6,405 nt of DNA, taken from Propionibacteriaceae bacterium. GTDB lineage: Bacteria > Actinomycetota > Actinomycetes > Propionibacteriales > Propionibacteriaceae. Positions 1 to 5,665 of this stretch are shown here, one piece after another. Below the pieces are notes generated by a model, which saw only the letters and a program-made list of their open reading frames with translations, had not been told where the DNA came from and did not search any database. The position numbers and the translations under genes were made by a program. The stretch covers positions 3,901 to 10,305 of the forward strand of contig PMBM01000202.1 in NCBI GenBank assembly GCA_003153855.1, given 5' to 3'. Position 1 is the stretch's first letter, and every line of letters starts with the position of its first letter.

Positions 1-4
1 CGGG

Positions 5-1564
5 GTGTGGCGGCTGGTACGGCTCCACGTACGGTCGTCGTGGCTGCTCCTGCTCGGGCCCGCGCTGCTCCTTGCGGCGCTGGTCATCGGGACGGGGAGC
101 GAGGTCAAGGACCTGTACCCGAGTCCCCAGGCGCGTGCCGAGTACGCGGCCACCATGGGCGCCAGCCCAGCCAGCTGGGCGTTCAACGGACGTGGCGTCG
201 ACCTCGACTCGATCGGAGGGATCGCAGCGTACGAGGTGGGCTTCGCCGGTGAGCTGGCGATTCCCGCCGTCGGCCTGCTGCTCGGCGTCGCCCTGACCCG
301 CCGGCTCGAGGAGTCCGGTGTCATCGAGCTGGTCACATCGGCCCGCGTCGCCCGCACCGCCGTACCGCTCGCCGCCCTCGCCGTCAGCATCGGGTCCTGG
401 CTCGTCTTCGCGAAGGCGTGCGAGGCTGGGTTGTACGCGCTGGGGTTCGACCGGCTCGGCTCCCAGACGTACCCGTCGATCCTGGCTCTGTACGGGATGG
501 CGTTCACCGGGATAGGACTGCTCGCCGGGCAGCTAGCACAGGGCACGCGTGGCGCGTACGCGATCAGCGGCGTGGTCGCCATCATCGGGTTCCTCACGCG
601 GGCGTACATCGACGGTCGACAGCTGAGGTACGTGTGGGCCTCACCCATGGGATGGGTCGCAGAGGCGCACCCGTGGGGGAGGTGGGTGTGGTGGCCGGCG
701 CTCGCGTTCGTCGGGCTGCTCGCGGCGACCAGCGGCGCCGCGGTCGTCGTCGCCTCCCGCCGCGACCTGGGGTCGGGGGTGCTGGCGCAACGAGGTGGAC
801 GTTCCTCGGCAACGCGCGTCCTGGCGACGCCTGCGGGACTTGCCTGGCGCCTGACGCGGGGCAGCATGATCGGGTGGGCGGCCGGGGCCTTCGTGTGGTG
901 CGTCTCGCTCGGCGCCATGACGACGGAGATGGGTCGCATCATCGCCGCGAACCCGACGCTCGACGAGGCGCTCGGAGGCGACGCCAGCCAGATCGAGACC
1001 GTGATGAGCCTCGTACTGGCGGCGACCATGGCGAGTGCCGCTGCAGTCGCGGGCATGTCGCGACTCGGCGTCGAGGAGTCCGACGCCCGCATGGGGCTGG
1101 TGCTCGCCGGCGGATTCTCTCGGACGCGGGTGTGGCTGGCGTGGGTCGGGGTGGTCGCCGTGTTCTCCGTGGGGACGTTGCTGCTGTGCGGACTGGGCTC
1201 GGGACTGGCGCAATGGCTGTCGGGAGTACCACGGGACGCGGTGGAGAGGAACATGAGGGCCGCGGCGGCGTACGTGCCGGGCGTGCTCCTGGTCGAGTGC
1301 GTGGCGGCGCTGCTCCTCGCGCTGTCCCCGCGTCTCCGAGGTCTCGCGTGGCTGCCGGTGGGCTGGGCACTGGTCGTCGGGCTGCTCGGCGAGGCGCTCC
1401 AGCTGCCGCGATGGGGCCGGGACCTGTCCCCGTTCGAGCTCGTCGGACGCGTACCCGTCGAAGGCCTCAACCGTACGGCCTGGGTCTGGCTCGCGGTTGC
1501 TGCCGTCGGGGCGTGCGCCGCAGCGACCGCACGGTTCGGGTCCAGGTCGCTCGCTCGCGGATAG
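5..1564 (+). CDS. ABC-2 type exporter permease, polyketide-antibiotic-exporter family
   Basis: Predicted integral membrane subunit of an ABC exporter. It resembles the actinobacterial permeases annotated as putative exporters of polyketide antibiotics (COG3559-like), usually about 520-540 residues; this one is 519. About 12 hydrophobic segments are visible, near residues 12-28, 77-98, 117-137, 158-178, 183-200, 230-250, 288-306, 333-350, 375-400, 423-441, 448-463 and 493-508. Family-like landmarks are DLYP (36-39), an EESG...ELV...AR stretch (102-114), SPMGW (213-217), SRRDLGSG (251-258), AWRLTRGS (280-287) and LSPFELV (474-480). The two halves echo each other, suggesting an internal duplication. 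It has no ATP-binding motifs, so it needs a separate ATPase, in this family normally encoded just upstream and here outside the window. The GTG at 5 is the first usable start, but only four bases precede it, so a start further upstream cannot be excluded. The substrate is unknown: the family name does not prove antibiotic export. Confidence 0.85.
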   Translation: MWRLVRLHVRSSWLLLLGPALLLAALVIGTGSEVKDLYPSPQARAEYAATMGASPASWAFNGRGVDLDSIGGIAAYEVGFAGELAIPAVGLLLGVALTRRLEESGVIELVTSARVARTAVPLAALAVSIGSWLVFAKACEAGLYALGFDRLGSQTYPSILALYGMAFTGIGLLAGQLAQGTRGAYAISGVVAIIGFLTRAYIDGRQLRYVWASPMGWVAEAHPWGRWVWWPALAFVGLLAATSGAAVVVASRRDLGSGVLAQRGGRSSATRVLATPAGLAWRLTRGSMIGWAAGAFVWCVSLGAMTTEMGRIIAANPTLDEALGGDASQIETVMSLVLAATMASAAAVAGMSRLGVEESDARMGLVLAGGFSRTRVWLAWVGVVAVFSVGTLLLCGLGSGLAQWLSGVPRDAVERNMRAAAAYVPGVLLVECVAALLLALSPRLRGLAWLPVGWALVVGLLGEALQLPRWGRDLSPFELVGRVPVEGLNRTAWVWLAVAAVGACAAATARFGSRSLARG

Positions 1565-1604
1565 CGTCACGGTCGACGTGAGCCGGCAGTTGGTCGAGCC
1601 TGAC

Positions 1605-1608
1605 AGGA
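1605..1608 (+). promoter_or_regulatory. Ribosome binding site of the FAD oxidoreductase
   Basis: AGGA lies 7 bases upstream of the ATG at 1616 and supports that start. The overlapping hexamer CAGGAT (1604-1609) also weakly resembles an actinobacterial -10 element, but no matching -35 is visible, so the ribosome-binding reading is preferred. Confidence 0.5.
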
Positions 1609-1615
1609 TTCGCCC

Positions 1616-2833
1616 ATGATCGACGTGCTCGTGATCGGTGCCGGACTCGCTGGGCTGCAGTGCGCGCGGGTGCTGTCCCGCGCGGGGCGCAGCGTCGACG
1701 TGCTCGAGGCGAACGACGAGGTGGGCGGACGCGTACGGACCGAGGTGGTCGACGGCTTCCGCTGTGACCGCGGGTTCCAGCTGCTCAACCCCGCCTATCC
1801 GGACGCGAAGAGCCAGCTCAACCTGGCCGCCCTGGAGCTGCGGGCCTTCGGACGCGGCATCGCCGTACGTCGCACGGACGGCCTGGCCGAGCTCGCTCTC
1901 GACCCGAAGTCGCTGATGGCGGCGCTGCACAGCCCGTACGCGGACGTTCGCCAGCTCCTCGCGTTCGCCCGGTGGTTCGCGCCGGCCATGGGCTCGGTGT
2001 CGCGGCTGCTCACCGCGCCCGACTCTTCGGTGGCTGAGTCGTTCGACGCCGCCGGCTTCCACGGGCCTCTGCGTCACGACGTGGTCGAGCCCTTCCTCGC
2101 GGGGGTGCTGCTCGAGTCTGCAGGGACCACGTCGGCACGCTTCGCGCGCCTGCTCGTACGGTCGTTCGCGCTCGGTACGCCGGCGGTCCCCGCCCTGGGC
2201 ATGTCAGCGATCCCCCGCCAGCTAGCGGCAGCTCTGACACGGCCGGTCGAGCTGGGGACGCTCGTCATGAGCGTGGCGCGAGAAGGTTCCGCCTGGGTGG
2301 TTCAGACGCCGCGGGGCGAGCGGGCAGCGCGCATCGTGGTCGTGGCGACCGACCCCACGACTGCCGCAAGGCTCACTCCCTCACCGGCGCCGGCGATGAA
2401 GGGCGTTGCCACGTGGTGGTTCGCGACGGAGTCCGCCCCGACCGCGAGCACCTACCTGACCGTCGACGCCCGGCCGAATGCCGGCCCGATCGTCAACACG
2501 GCCGTGATGTCGAACGTGGCCCCGAGCTACGCACCGGCCGGGCAGCATCTCGTACAGGCCTCGGCGCTGCTGGTCGACGATGTCGTGCCGTCGGAGCCGG
2601 CGGTGCGCGGGCACCTGGCGTCGCTGTACGAACGGGACACCGCCGACTGGCGCCTGCTGACCACCCATGTGGTCCCGGACGCCCTTCCCGTCATGCCACC
2701 GCCCCTGAACGTACGCAAGCAGATCCGGTTCGACGACGGTCTGTACGTGTGCGGCGACCATCGCGACACCGCCTCCATCCAGGGCGCCCTCGTCTCGGGC
2801 CGACGCACCGCCGAGGTCATCCTGGCTGGTTGA
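1616..2833 (+). CDS. FAD-dependent oxidoreductase, amine oxidase/phytoene desaturase-like
   Basis: A 405-residue, probably soluble flavoprotein. The N-terminus carries the dinucleotide-binding Rossmann motif VIGAGLAG (6-13), with E31 as the acidic residue binding the adenosine ribose. It is followed by GGRVRT (37-42), the flavin-family GGR signature. DRGFQLLNPAYP (51-62) matches a block seen in bacterial and plant 'FAD/NAD(P)-binding oxidoreductase' relatives of phytoene desaturase and protoporphyrinogen oxidase. The C-terminus has the second FAD-contacting block, GLYVCGDHRDTASIQGAL (375-392), with GD at 380-381. The length is somewhat short for amine oxidases but normal for this subgroup. 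No signal peptide or membrane helix is evident. The ATG at 1616 puts the Rossmann strand directly at the N-terminus, as expected, and has AGGA upstream. It lies 51 bp after the permease with no clear terminator between, so co-transcription is possible. The substrate is unknown: no carotenoid or haem gene is nearby to suggest one. Confidence 0.88.
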   Translation: MIDVLVIGAGLAGLQCARVLSRAGRSVDVLEANDEVGGRVRTEVVDGFRCDRGFQLLNPAYPDAKSQLNLAALELRAFGRGIAVRRTDGLAELALDPKSLMAALHSPYADVRQLLAFARWFAPAMGSVSRLLTAPDSSVAESFDAAGFHGPLRHDVVEPFLAGVLLESAGTTSARFARLLVRSFALGTPAVPALGMSAIPRQLAAALTRPVELGTLVMSVAREGSAWVVQTPRGERAARIVVVATDPTTAARLTPSPAPAMKGVATWWFATESAPTASTYLTVDARPNAGPIVNTAVMSNVAPSYAPAGQHLVQASALLVDDVVPSEPAVRGHLASLYERDTADWRLLTTHVVPDALPVMPPPLNVRKQIRFDDGLYVCGDHRDTASIQGALVSGRRTAEVILAG

Positions 2834-2886
2834 CGATTCCACCGAAATTCCTGTGGCTATTGGGCTCGCGAGGCACAGGCAGTCCC

Positions 2887-2892
2887 TAGGCT
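2887..2892 (+). promoter_or_regulatory. Possible -10 element before the 2925 gene
   Basis: TAGGCT fits the actinobacterial -10 pattern TAnnnT and would place transcription start near 2899, giving a leader of about 26 bases that includes the ribosome binding site. No good -35 lies at 16-18 bp; the nearest similar hexamer, TTGGGC at 2860-2865, is 21 bp away. A TTGACG at 2830-2835, overlapping the previous stop codon, is a good -35 on its own but lacks a convincing -10 partner. This is a weak call. Confidence 0.25.
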
Positions 2893-2914
2893 GGCGCCAC
2901 CTGCATGCCACCCC

Positions 2915-2920
2915 AAGGAG
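2915..2920 (+). promoter_or_regulatory. Ribosome binding site that sets the start at 2925
   Basis: AAGGAG is a near-perfect Shine-Dalgarno sequence 4 bases before the ATG at 2925. An in-frame ATG lies upstream at 2853, but it lacks such a site and would add 24 residues rich in Arg/His before the first membrane helix. The 2925 start is therefore preferred. Confidence 0.7.
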
Positions 2921-2924
2921 CCAG

Positions 2925-4565
2925 ATGCGAGTCGTCGGCGTCGTCCTCATGATCATCGGTGCGCTTCTCGGTGGTACTGGCGGATACGCGCTGGCCCAGT
3001 ACGTACGGTCCGGCGACTGGGTTCTCGGTCCCACGGCGATCGCGAACCCCGGGGGCGAGCACGTCGTGGTCTCGAAGTACGGGGTCCTGGCCTACGACTC
3101 CGACATCCGCGTGACCGCGGCATCTCAGAGCCTGCTGATCCTCGCCACCGCCAACCCCATCGACGTCGACGACTACACCGACAACATCGCCCACGCCACG
3201 ATCACGTCGCTCTCGTCGCGGGAGATCGGCGTCACGAGCACCACGGCCGTCGCCCAGGACCCCCCGGTCGCAGTCACGGACGTCGACTTCTGGCTGACCA
3301 AGGCCACGGGACCGAACCCCGAGCTCGTCATCGCGTCCGCCTCCGACGTCACCTCCCAGGCGGTCCTCGTCTCCGCCACCGGAGAACCGATCAGGATCCG
3401 CGTCGACTACCGGGTTGCCGGTATCCGCACCATCGTGTTCGGGGTCATCGGTACCGGGGCAGCGCTGGCGCTCATCGGACTGGTCCTGTTCCTCGTCGGG
3501 ATCGGTCGCGCTCGTCGCAGGAAGCACCCCAAAGCCACGCTCCCCACACCGGTGCCGGTCTCGCCCTACGGCCCGGCCCTACCCCCGCCGTGGGCACAGG
3601 GTCCGCTGGCCCGCTGGGTCGCCGGACTCGTGGCGGTGTCGCTGATCGCCGCGTCCGCCGGGTGTTCGATGCCGACCGTTCCGAAGGTCCCGAAGCCGGA
3701 GGCCGCACCCTCTCGTACGGGGGTCACCAAGGTTCCTCTGGCATCCGACCACACGTCGGCGACCGCCGGCAGCATCGCGCACCGGGCGTTCATCGAAGGC
3801 ATCGACGGGTACGCACCCAAGTACTCCACCGACGTCTGGAGCGGGCTGTACACGGAGCTGGCGCTCCAGCCGTACGTCTATGACTCGACCTACGCCAAGG
3901 CAGCCGGTTCGACGTCGGCTCCTCCCAGTTGCGAGGCGACGATCGAGACGGCGTACCGCTCAGCCGCCAAGGCCTACCCGATGGCCGCCACGGCGCTCGT
4001 GCGATGGAACTGCATCGGCAAGGTGCCGTACAAGCGCTTCACCGTGCTCACGCGGGAACACAGCTACAGCCCATGGATGATCGCCGCCGAGAGCCGCATG
4101 GAACCCGTCCTCGCCCCGGAGCCCGGCACCGGCGACCCGACCGCCGCCGAGATGCAGGCGGGATCGACCGCCGCAGCAGCCGTGCTCACGTACCTGAACA
4201 AGGGCACCGTCGGTCCGGTCACACCACCGGCCGATCTCAAGGACTTCTACACGGCGTCCAACCTGCCGGACGAGGGTGCCCTCCGTACGATGAGCTCTGC
4301 GATCCAGAGCGACACGGGCAAGCAAGGAGGCCTCCGGTTCGGCAGAACAGCCACGGGCACCCTCGTGAGCGCCTCGTACGTGTCGACCGTGACGACCACC
4401 GCCCGGCCGGAGTACTACATCTGGTGGCCTGCGCCGCTGGACACGGTTCTCGGCCAGCCGGGGCACCGAACCGTACTCACGGAGAAGTTCGCCGTCTTCC
4501 TCACCATGCTCATCGAGGGGGACAAGGTGACCGTGGTGGGCTTCGAGCTCGACCCGATCCTGTGA
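2925..4565 (+). CDS. Envelope protein of unknown function: membrane protein fused to lipoprotein-like domain
   Basis: I do not recognise the family. The 546-residue product has three hydrophobic segments. The first is at 4-26. A polar, beta-rich region (27-167), probably extracytoplasmic, leads to the second at 168-192, followed by basic RARRRKHPK (195-203). A proline-rich linker (207-222, including LPPP) precedes the third at 230-246, which ends in AASAGC with Cys 247. That last segment looks like a lipoprotein signal peptide and lipobox, except that it lies in mid-protein. After it come a Pro/Lys-rich stretch (250-263) and a domain to residue 546 with two cysteines (336 and 363) that could form a disulfide. 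The positive-inside rule predicts N-terminus in, 27-167 out, linker in, 247-546 out. No stop codon or credible internal start separates the halves; the nearest in-frame GTG before the third helix is at 3552, without a ribosome binding site. The start at 2925 is supported by AAGGAG. It could be a true fusion or two genes joined by a sequence error. Translation is well supported; function is unknown. Confidence 0.8.
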   Translation: MRVVGVVLMIIGALLGGTGGYALAQYVRSGDWVLGPTAIANPGGEHVVVSKYGVLAYDSDIRVTAASQSLLILATANPIDVDDYTDNIAHATITSLSSREIGVTSTTAVAQDPPVAVTDVDFWLTKATGPNPELVIASASDVTSQAVLVSATGEPIRIRVDYRVAGIRTIVFGVIGTGAALALIGLVLFLVGIGRARRRKHPKATLPTPVPVSPYGPALPPPWAQGPLARWVAGLVAVSLIAASAGCSMPTVPKVPKPEAAPSRTGVTKVPLASDHTSATAGSIAHRAFIEGIDGYAPKYSTDVWSGLYTELALQPYVYDSTYAKAAGSTSAPPSCEATIETAYRSAAKAYPMAATALVRWNCIGKVPYKRFTVLTREHSYSPWMIAAESRMEPVLAPEPGTGDPTAAEMQAGSTAAAAVLTYLNKGTVGPVTPPADLKDFYTASNLPDEGALRTMSSAIQSDTGKQGGLRFGRTATGTLVSASYVSTVTTTARPEYYIWWPAPLDTVLGQPGHRTVLTEKFAVFLTMLIEGDKVTVVGFELDPIL

Positions 4566-4587
4566 TCGAGCCTTCCCGACCCAGCCG

Positions 4588-5397
4588 TCAGGGGACTGTG
4601 ACGTAGGGAGCCTTGCCGGCGAGGCTGGCGCTGACCTTCACACCTTTGCCCGCCCCCGCGACGGTGGCGAAGTCGCGGACGGCATCCGGGACCTCGGTCG
4701 CGGTCGTGAGCGTCCAGGTCCAGGTGGTCGCGTCGACGGAGAGCGTGTACGAGACGACGCCGGGGTTCTTGTCGAACCAGGAAGCGACGGCCTCGAGGCG
4801 GGTCGCCTCGTCCGCGGTGAGTGTGGGCGCGACGACCTGCGTGTCGTTGAGGTACCAGTCGATCTCGTGGAGTCCCGTCGGTGGCGTCACCGCGAGAAGG
4901 GCGGTCGCCTCGCTCAGGGACTCCGCCGGACTCGTGCTGGTCAGGCGCGCGTGCTCGGCCGCCACGAGACCGGTCGCCAAGGACCACGTGATCTCCGCGG
5001 CATCCGCGTGGGCCGTGTCTGCGATCGCCAGAACTCCCGTGGCCTCGTCCGCCGTCGGGAAGCCGCTGTTCACCGACAACGAGACCGCACCCCCAGAGAA
5101 CTGCGTGGAGAACTCGACCTCCTTGACGCCCCGAGCTCGTACGACGTCGTACACGCTCCCGACGACCTGACCCCGCTGCGCAGTCGTGAGGCTCGGGTCG
5201 AGTGCCACCACGCCCGTGCACCGCGGGAGGCTGCTCACGATGGAGTCGGTGAAAGTGGCTTCCTTGATCCCGGACATGCCCGGCACCTGGTCGGCCAGCG
5301 CCCGGCAAGCTTTCGTCTGGTCAGGACTGCCCAGCCCCGTACAGGCGGACAGCAGCACCAGCATCAGCGCCACCACGCCCGCCAGCCCGACTCTCAC
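4588..5397 (-). CDS. Predicted lipoprotein with about six degenerate alpha/beta repeats
   Basis: A 269-residue exported protein of unknown function. The N-terminus MRVGLAG is followed by a hydrophobic run and the lipobox LLSAC, giving a predicted lipidated Cys 19, so it should be anchored to the outer face of the cytoplasmic membrane. The mature part repeats a pattern of a short amphipathic helix, a strand, then a second strand, with units starting near residues 27, 67, 110, 153, 190 and 233. The clearest echo is TADEAT at 115-120 and again at 194-199, with a related SEAT at 162-165; matching strands include VKEVEFS, AAEITWS, LHEIDWY and VVSYTLS. Cys 31 and Cys 60 might form a disulfide. The GTG start at 5397 is chosen because it gives a compact signal peptide and has AGGA 8 bases upstream. 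The gene converges on the 2925-4565 gene, which also carries a lipoprotein-like domain; whether the two are functionally linked is unknown. Confidence 0.85.
   Translation of the reverse strand: MRVGLAGVVALMLVLLSACTGLGSPDQTKACRALADQVPGMSGIKEATFTDSIVSSLPRCTGVVALDPSLTTAQRGQVVGSVYDVVRARGVKEVEFSTQFSGGAVSLSVNSGFPTADEATGVLAIADTAHADAAEITWSLATGLVAAEHARLTSTSPAESLSEATALLAVTPPTGLHEIDWYLNDTQVVAPTLTADEATRLEAVASWFDKNPGVVSYTLSVDATTWTWTLTTATEVPDAVRDFATVAGAGKGVKVSASLAGKAPYVTVP
4609..4626. terminator. Weak inverted repeat between convergent genes, possible terminator
   Basis: AGCCTTG and CGAGGCT pair as a 7-bp stem with one G-U pair around a CCGG loop. It lies 44 bases past the stop of the plus-strand gene and inside the last codons of the minus-strand gene. 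There is no T-tract on either strand, so it is not a classical intrinsic terminator. The 22-bp gap itself (4566-4587) contains no hairpin I can see. It could equally be chance in GC-rich coding DNA. Confidence 0.2.
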
Positions 5398-5404
5398 GCG
5401 CTCG

Positions 5405-5410
5405 ATCCTA
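5405..5410 (-). promoter_or_regulatory. -10-like hexamer immediately upstream of the lipoprotein start
   Basis: Read on the minus strand, TAGGAT fits the actinobacterial -10 pattern TAnnnT and ends 7 bases before the GTG at 5397. Transcription would then start at or next to the start codon, giving a leaderless mRNA. The same bases contain AGGA with an 8-base spacer, which could instead be a Shine-Dalgarno site. No TTGACA-like -35 lies 16-18 bp upstream. Confidence 0.35.
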
Positions 5411-5557
5411 GGGGTGGGAGGCGAGGGCCCTTTCGTGACTCCGTCCGGCTGACGCGAACAAGCCTGCAGGGACCAGTGGTGGCCATCGTCTCCTCGTCGA
5501 GGGGCCGCGACACGCCGGAGATCGGTGCACGCCCGCGCACGTGAAGACCCTTCGACT

Positions 5558-5567
5558 CCGACGTCGG
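5558..5567. promoter_or_regulatory. Perfect 10-bp palindrome, possible operator
   Basis: CCGACGTCGG is a perfect palindrome about 100 bp upstream of the transporter start, in non-coding DNA. Such sites can bind dimeric repressors, but a 10-bp palindrome in GC-rich DNA can arise by chance and no second copy is visible nearby. Confidence 0.25.
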
Positions 5568-5595
5568 CACCGCCCCTGAGTCCAACGGTCGATGC

Positions 5596-5610
5596 TCGCC
5601 CGACTGGCGA
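5596..5610. repeat. Inverted repeat TCGCC-N5-GGCGA
   Basis: Two 5-bp arms are separated by CGACT, centred about 63 bp upstream of the transporter start codon. It may be a regulator half-site pair or a small hairpin in a leader; support is the symmetry alone. Confidence 0.2.
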
Positions 5611-5652
5611 ACCCGTACCGCCCGCCAGCGGCTCGTGCCCTAGCCTCGCCCC

Positions 5653-5661
5653 GGAGAGGGG
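5653..5661 (+). promoter_or_regulatory. Ribosome binding site of the BenE-type transporter
   Basis: A purine-rich GGAGAGGGG lies 4 bases before the ATG at 5666, with the GGAG core 9 bases from it. It supports this start over any later in-frame codon. Confidence 0.6.
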
Positions 5662-5665
5662 TGGG

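Larger units (their letters stand above)
5398..5665. other. Divergent intergenic region with short inverted repeats
   Basis: This 268-bp stretch separates the divergent lipoprotein and benzoate-transporter genes and should hold both promoters. Visible elements are the TAGGAT hexamer near the lipoprotein start, a TAGCCT hexamer (5641-5646, TAnnnT type) upstream of the transporter, and several short inverted repeats, listed separately where strongest. ACCA-G-TGGT and CCTC-GTC-GAGG also occur in its left half. Short open frames here lack ribosome binding sites and recognisable products. I see no tRNA or riboswitch. Confidence 0.6.

Noticed and set aside
1567..1581. A small hairpin TCACG-N5-CGTGA just after the permease stop
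   Set aside because: The stem is only 5 bp, has no T-tract, and lies within a 51-bp gap between same-strand genes; too weak to call a terminator.
641..2077. A 478-residue open frame on the minus strand across the permease and oxidoreductase genes
   Set aside because: Its product is rich in Arg, Gly, Pro, His and Gln with no domain or hydrophobic pattern, and it lies opposite two well-recognised genes. It is a shadow frame caused by high G+C.
2853..2924. Upstream ATG at 2853 as the start of the envelope protein
   Set aside because: It would add 24 residues rich in Arg and His before the membrane helix and would translate through the strong AAGGAG at 2915-2920, which clearly serves the ATG at 2925.
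4415..5308. A second minus-strand frame overlapping the lipoprotein gene
   Set aside because: Arg/Gly-rich and lacking a signal peptide or motifs; the overlapping frame at 4588-5397 has a textbook lipoprotein N-terminus and natural composition.
5394..5585. A 63-codon minus-strand frame upstream of the lipoprotein
   Set aside because: It has no ribosome binding site, no recognisable product, and overlaps the lipoprotein start by a few bases. It is more likely non-coding promoter DNA.
5581..5640. tRNA-like GGGTTCG on the minus strand near 5605-5617
   Set aside because: The flanking bases cannot form the 5-bp T-arm stem, and no acceptor or anticodon stem is present.
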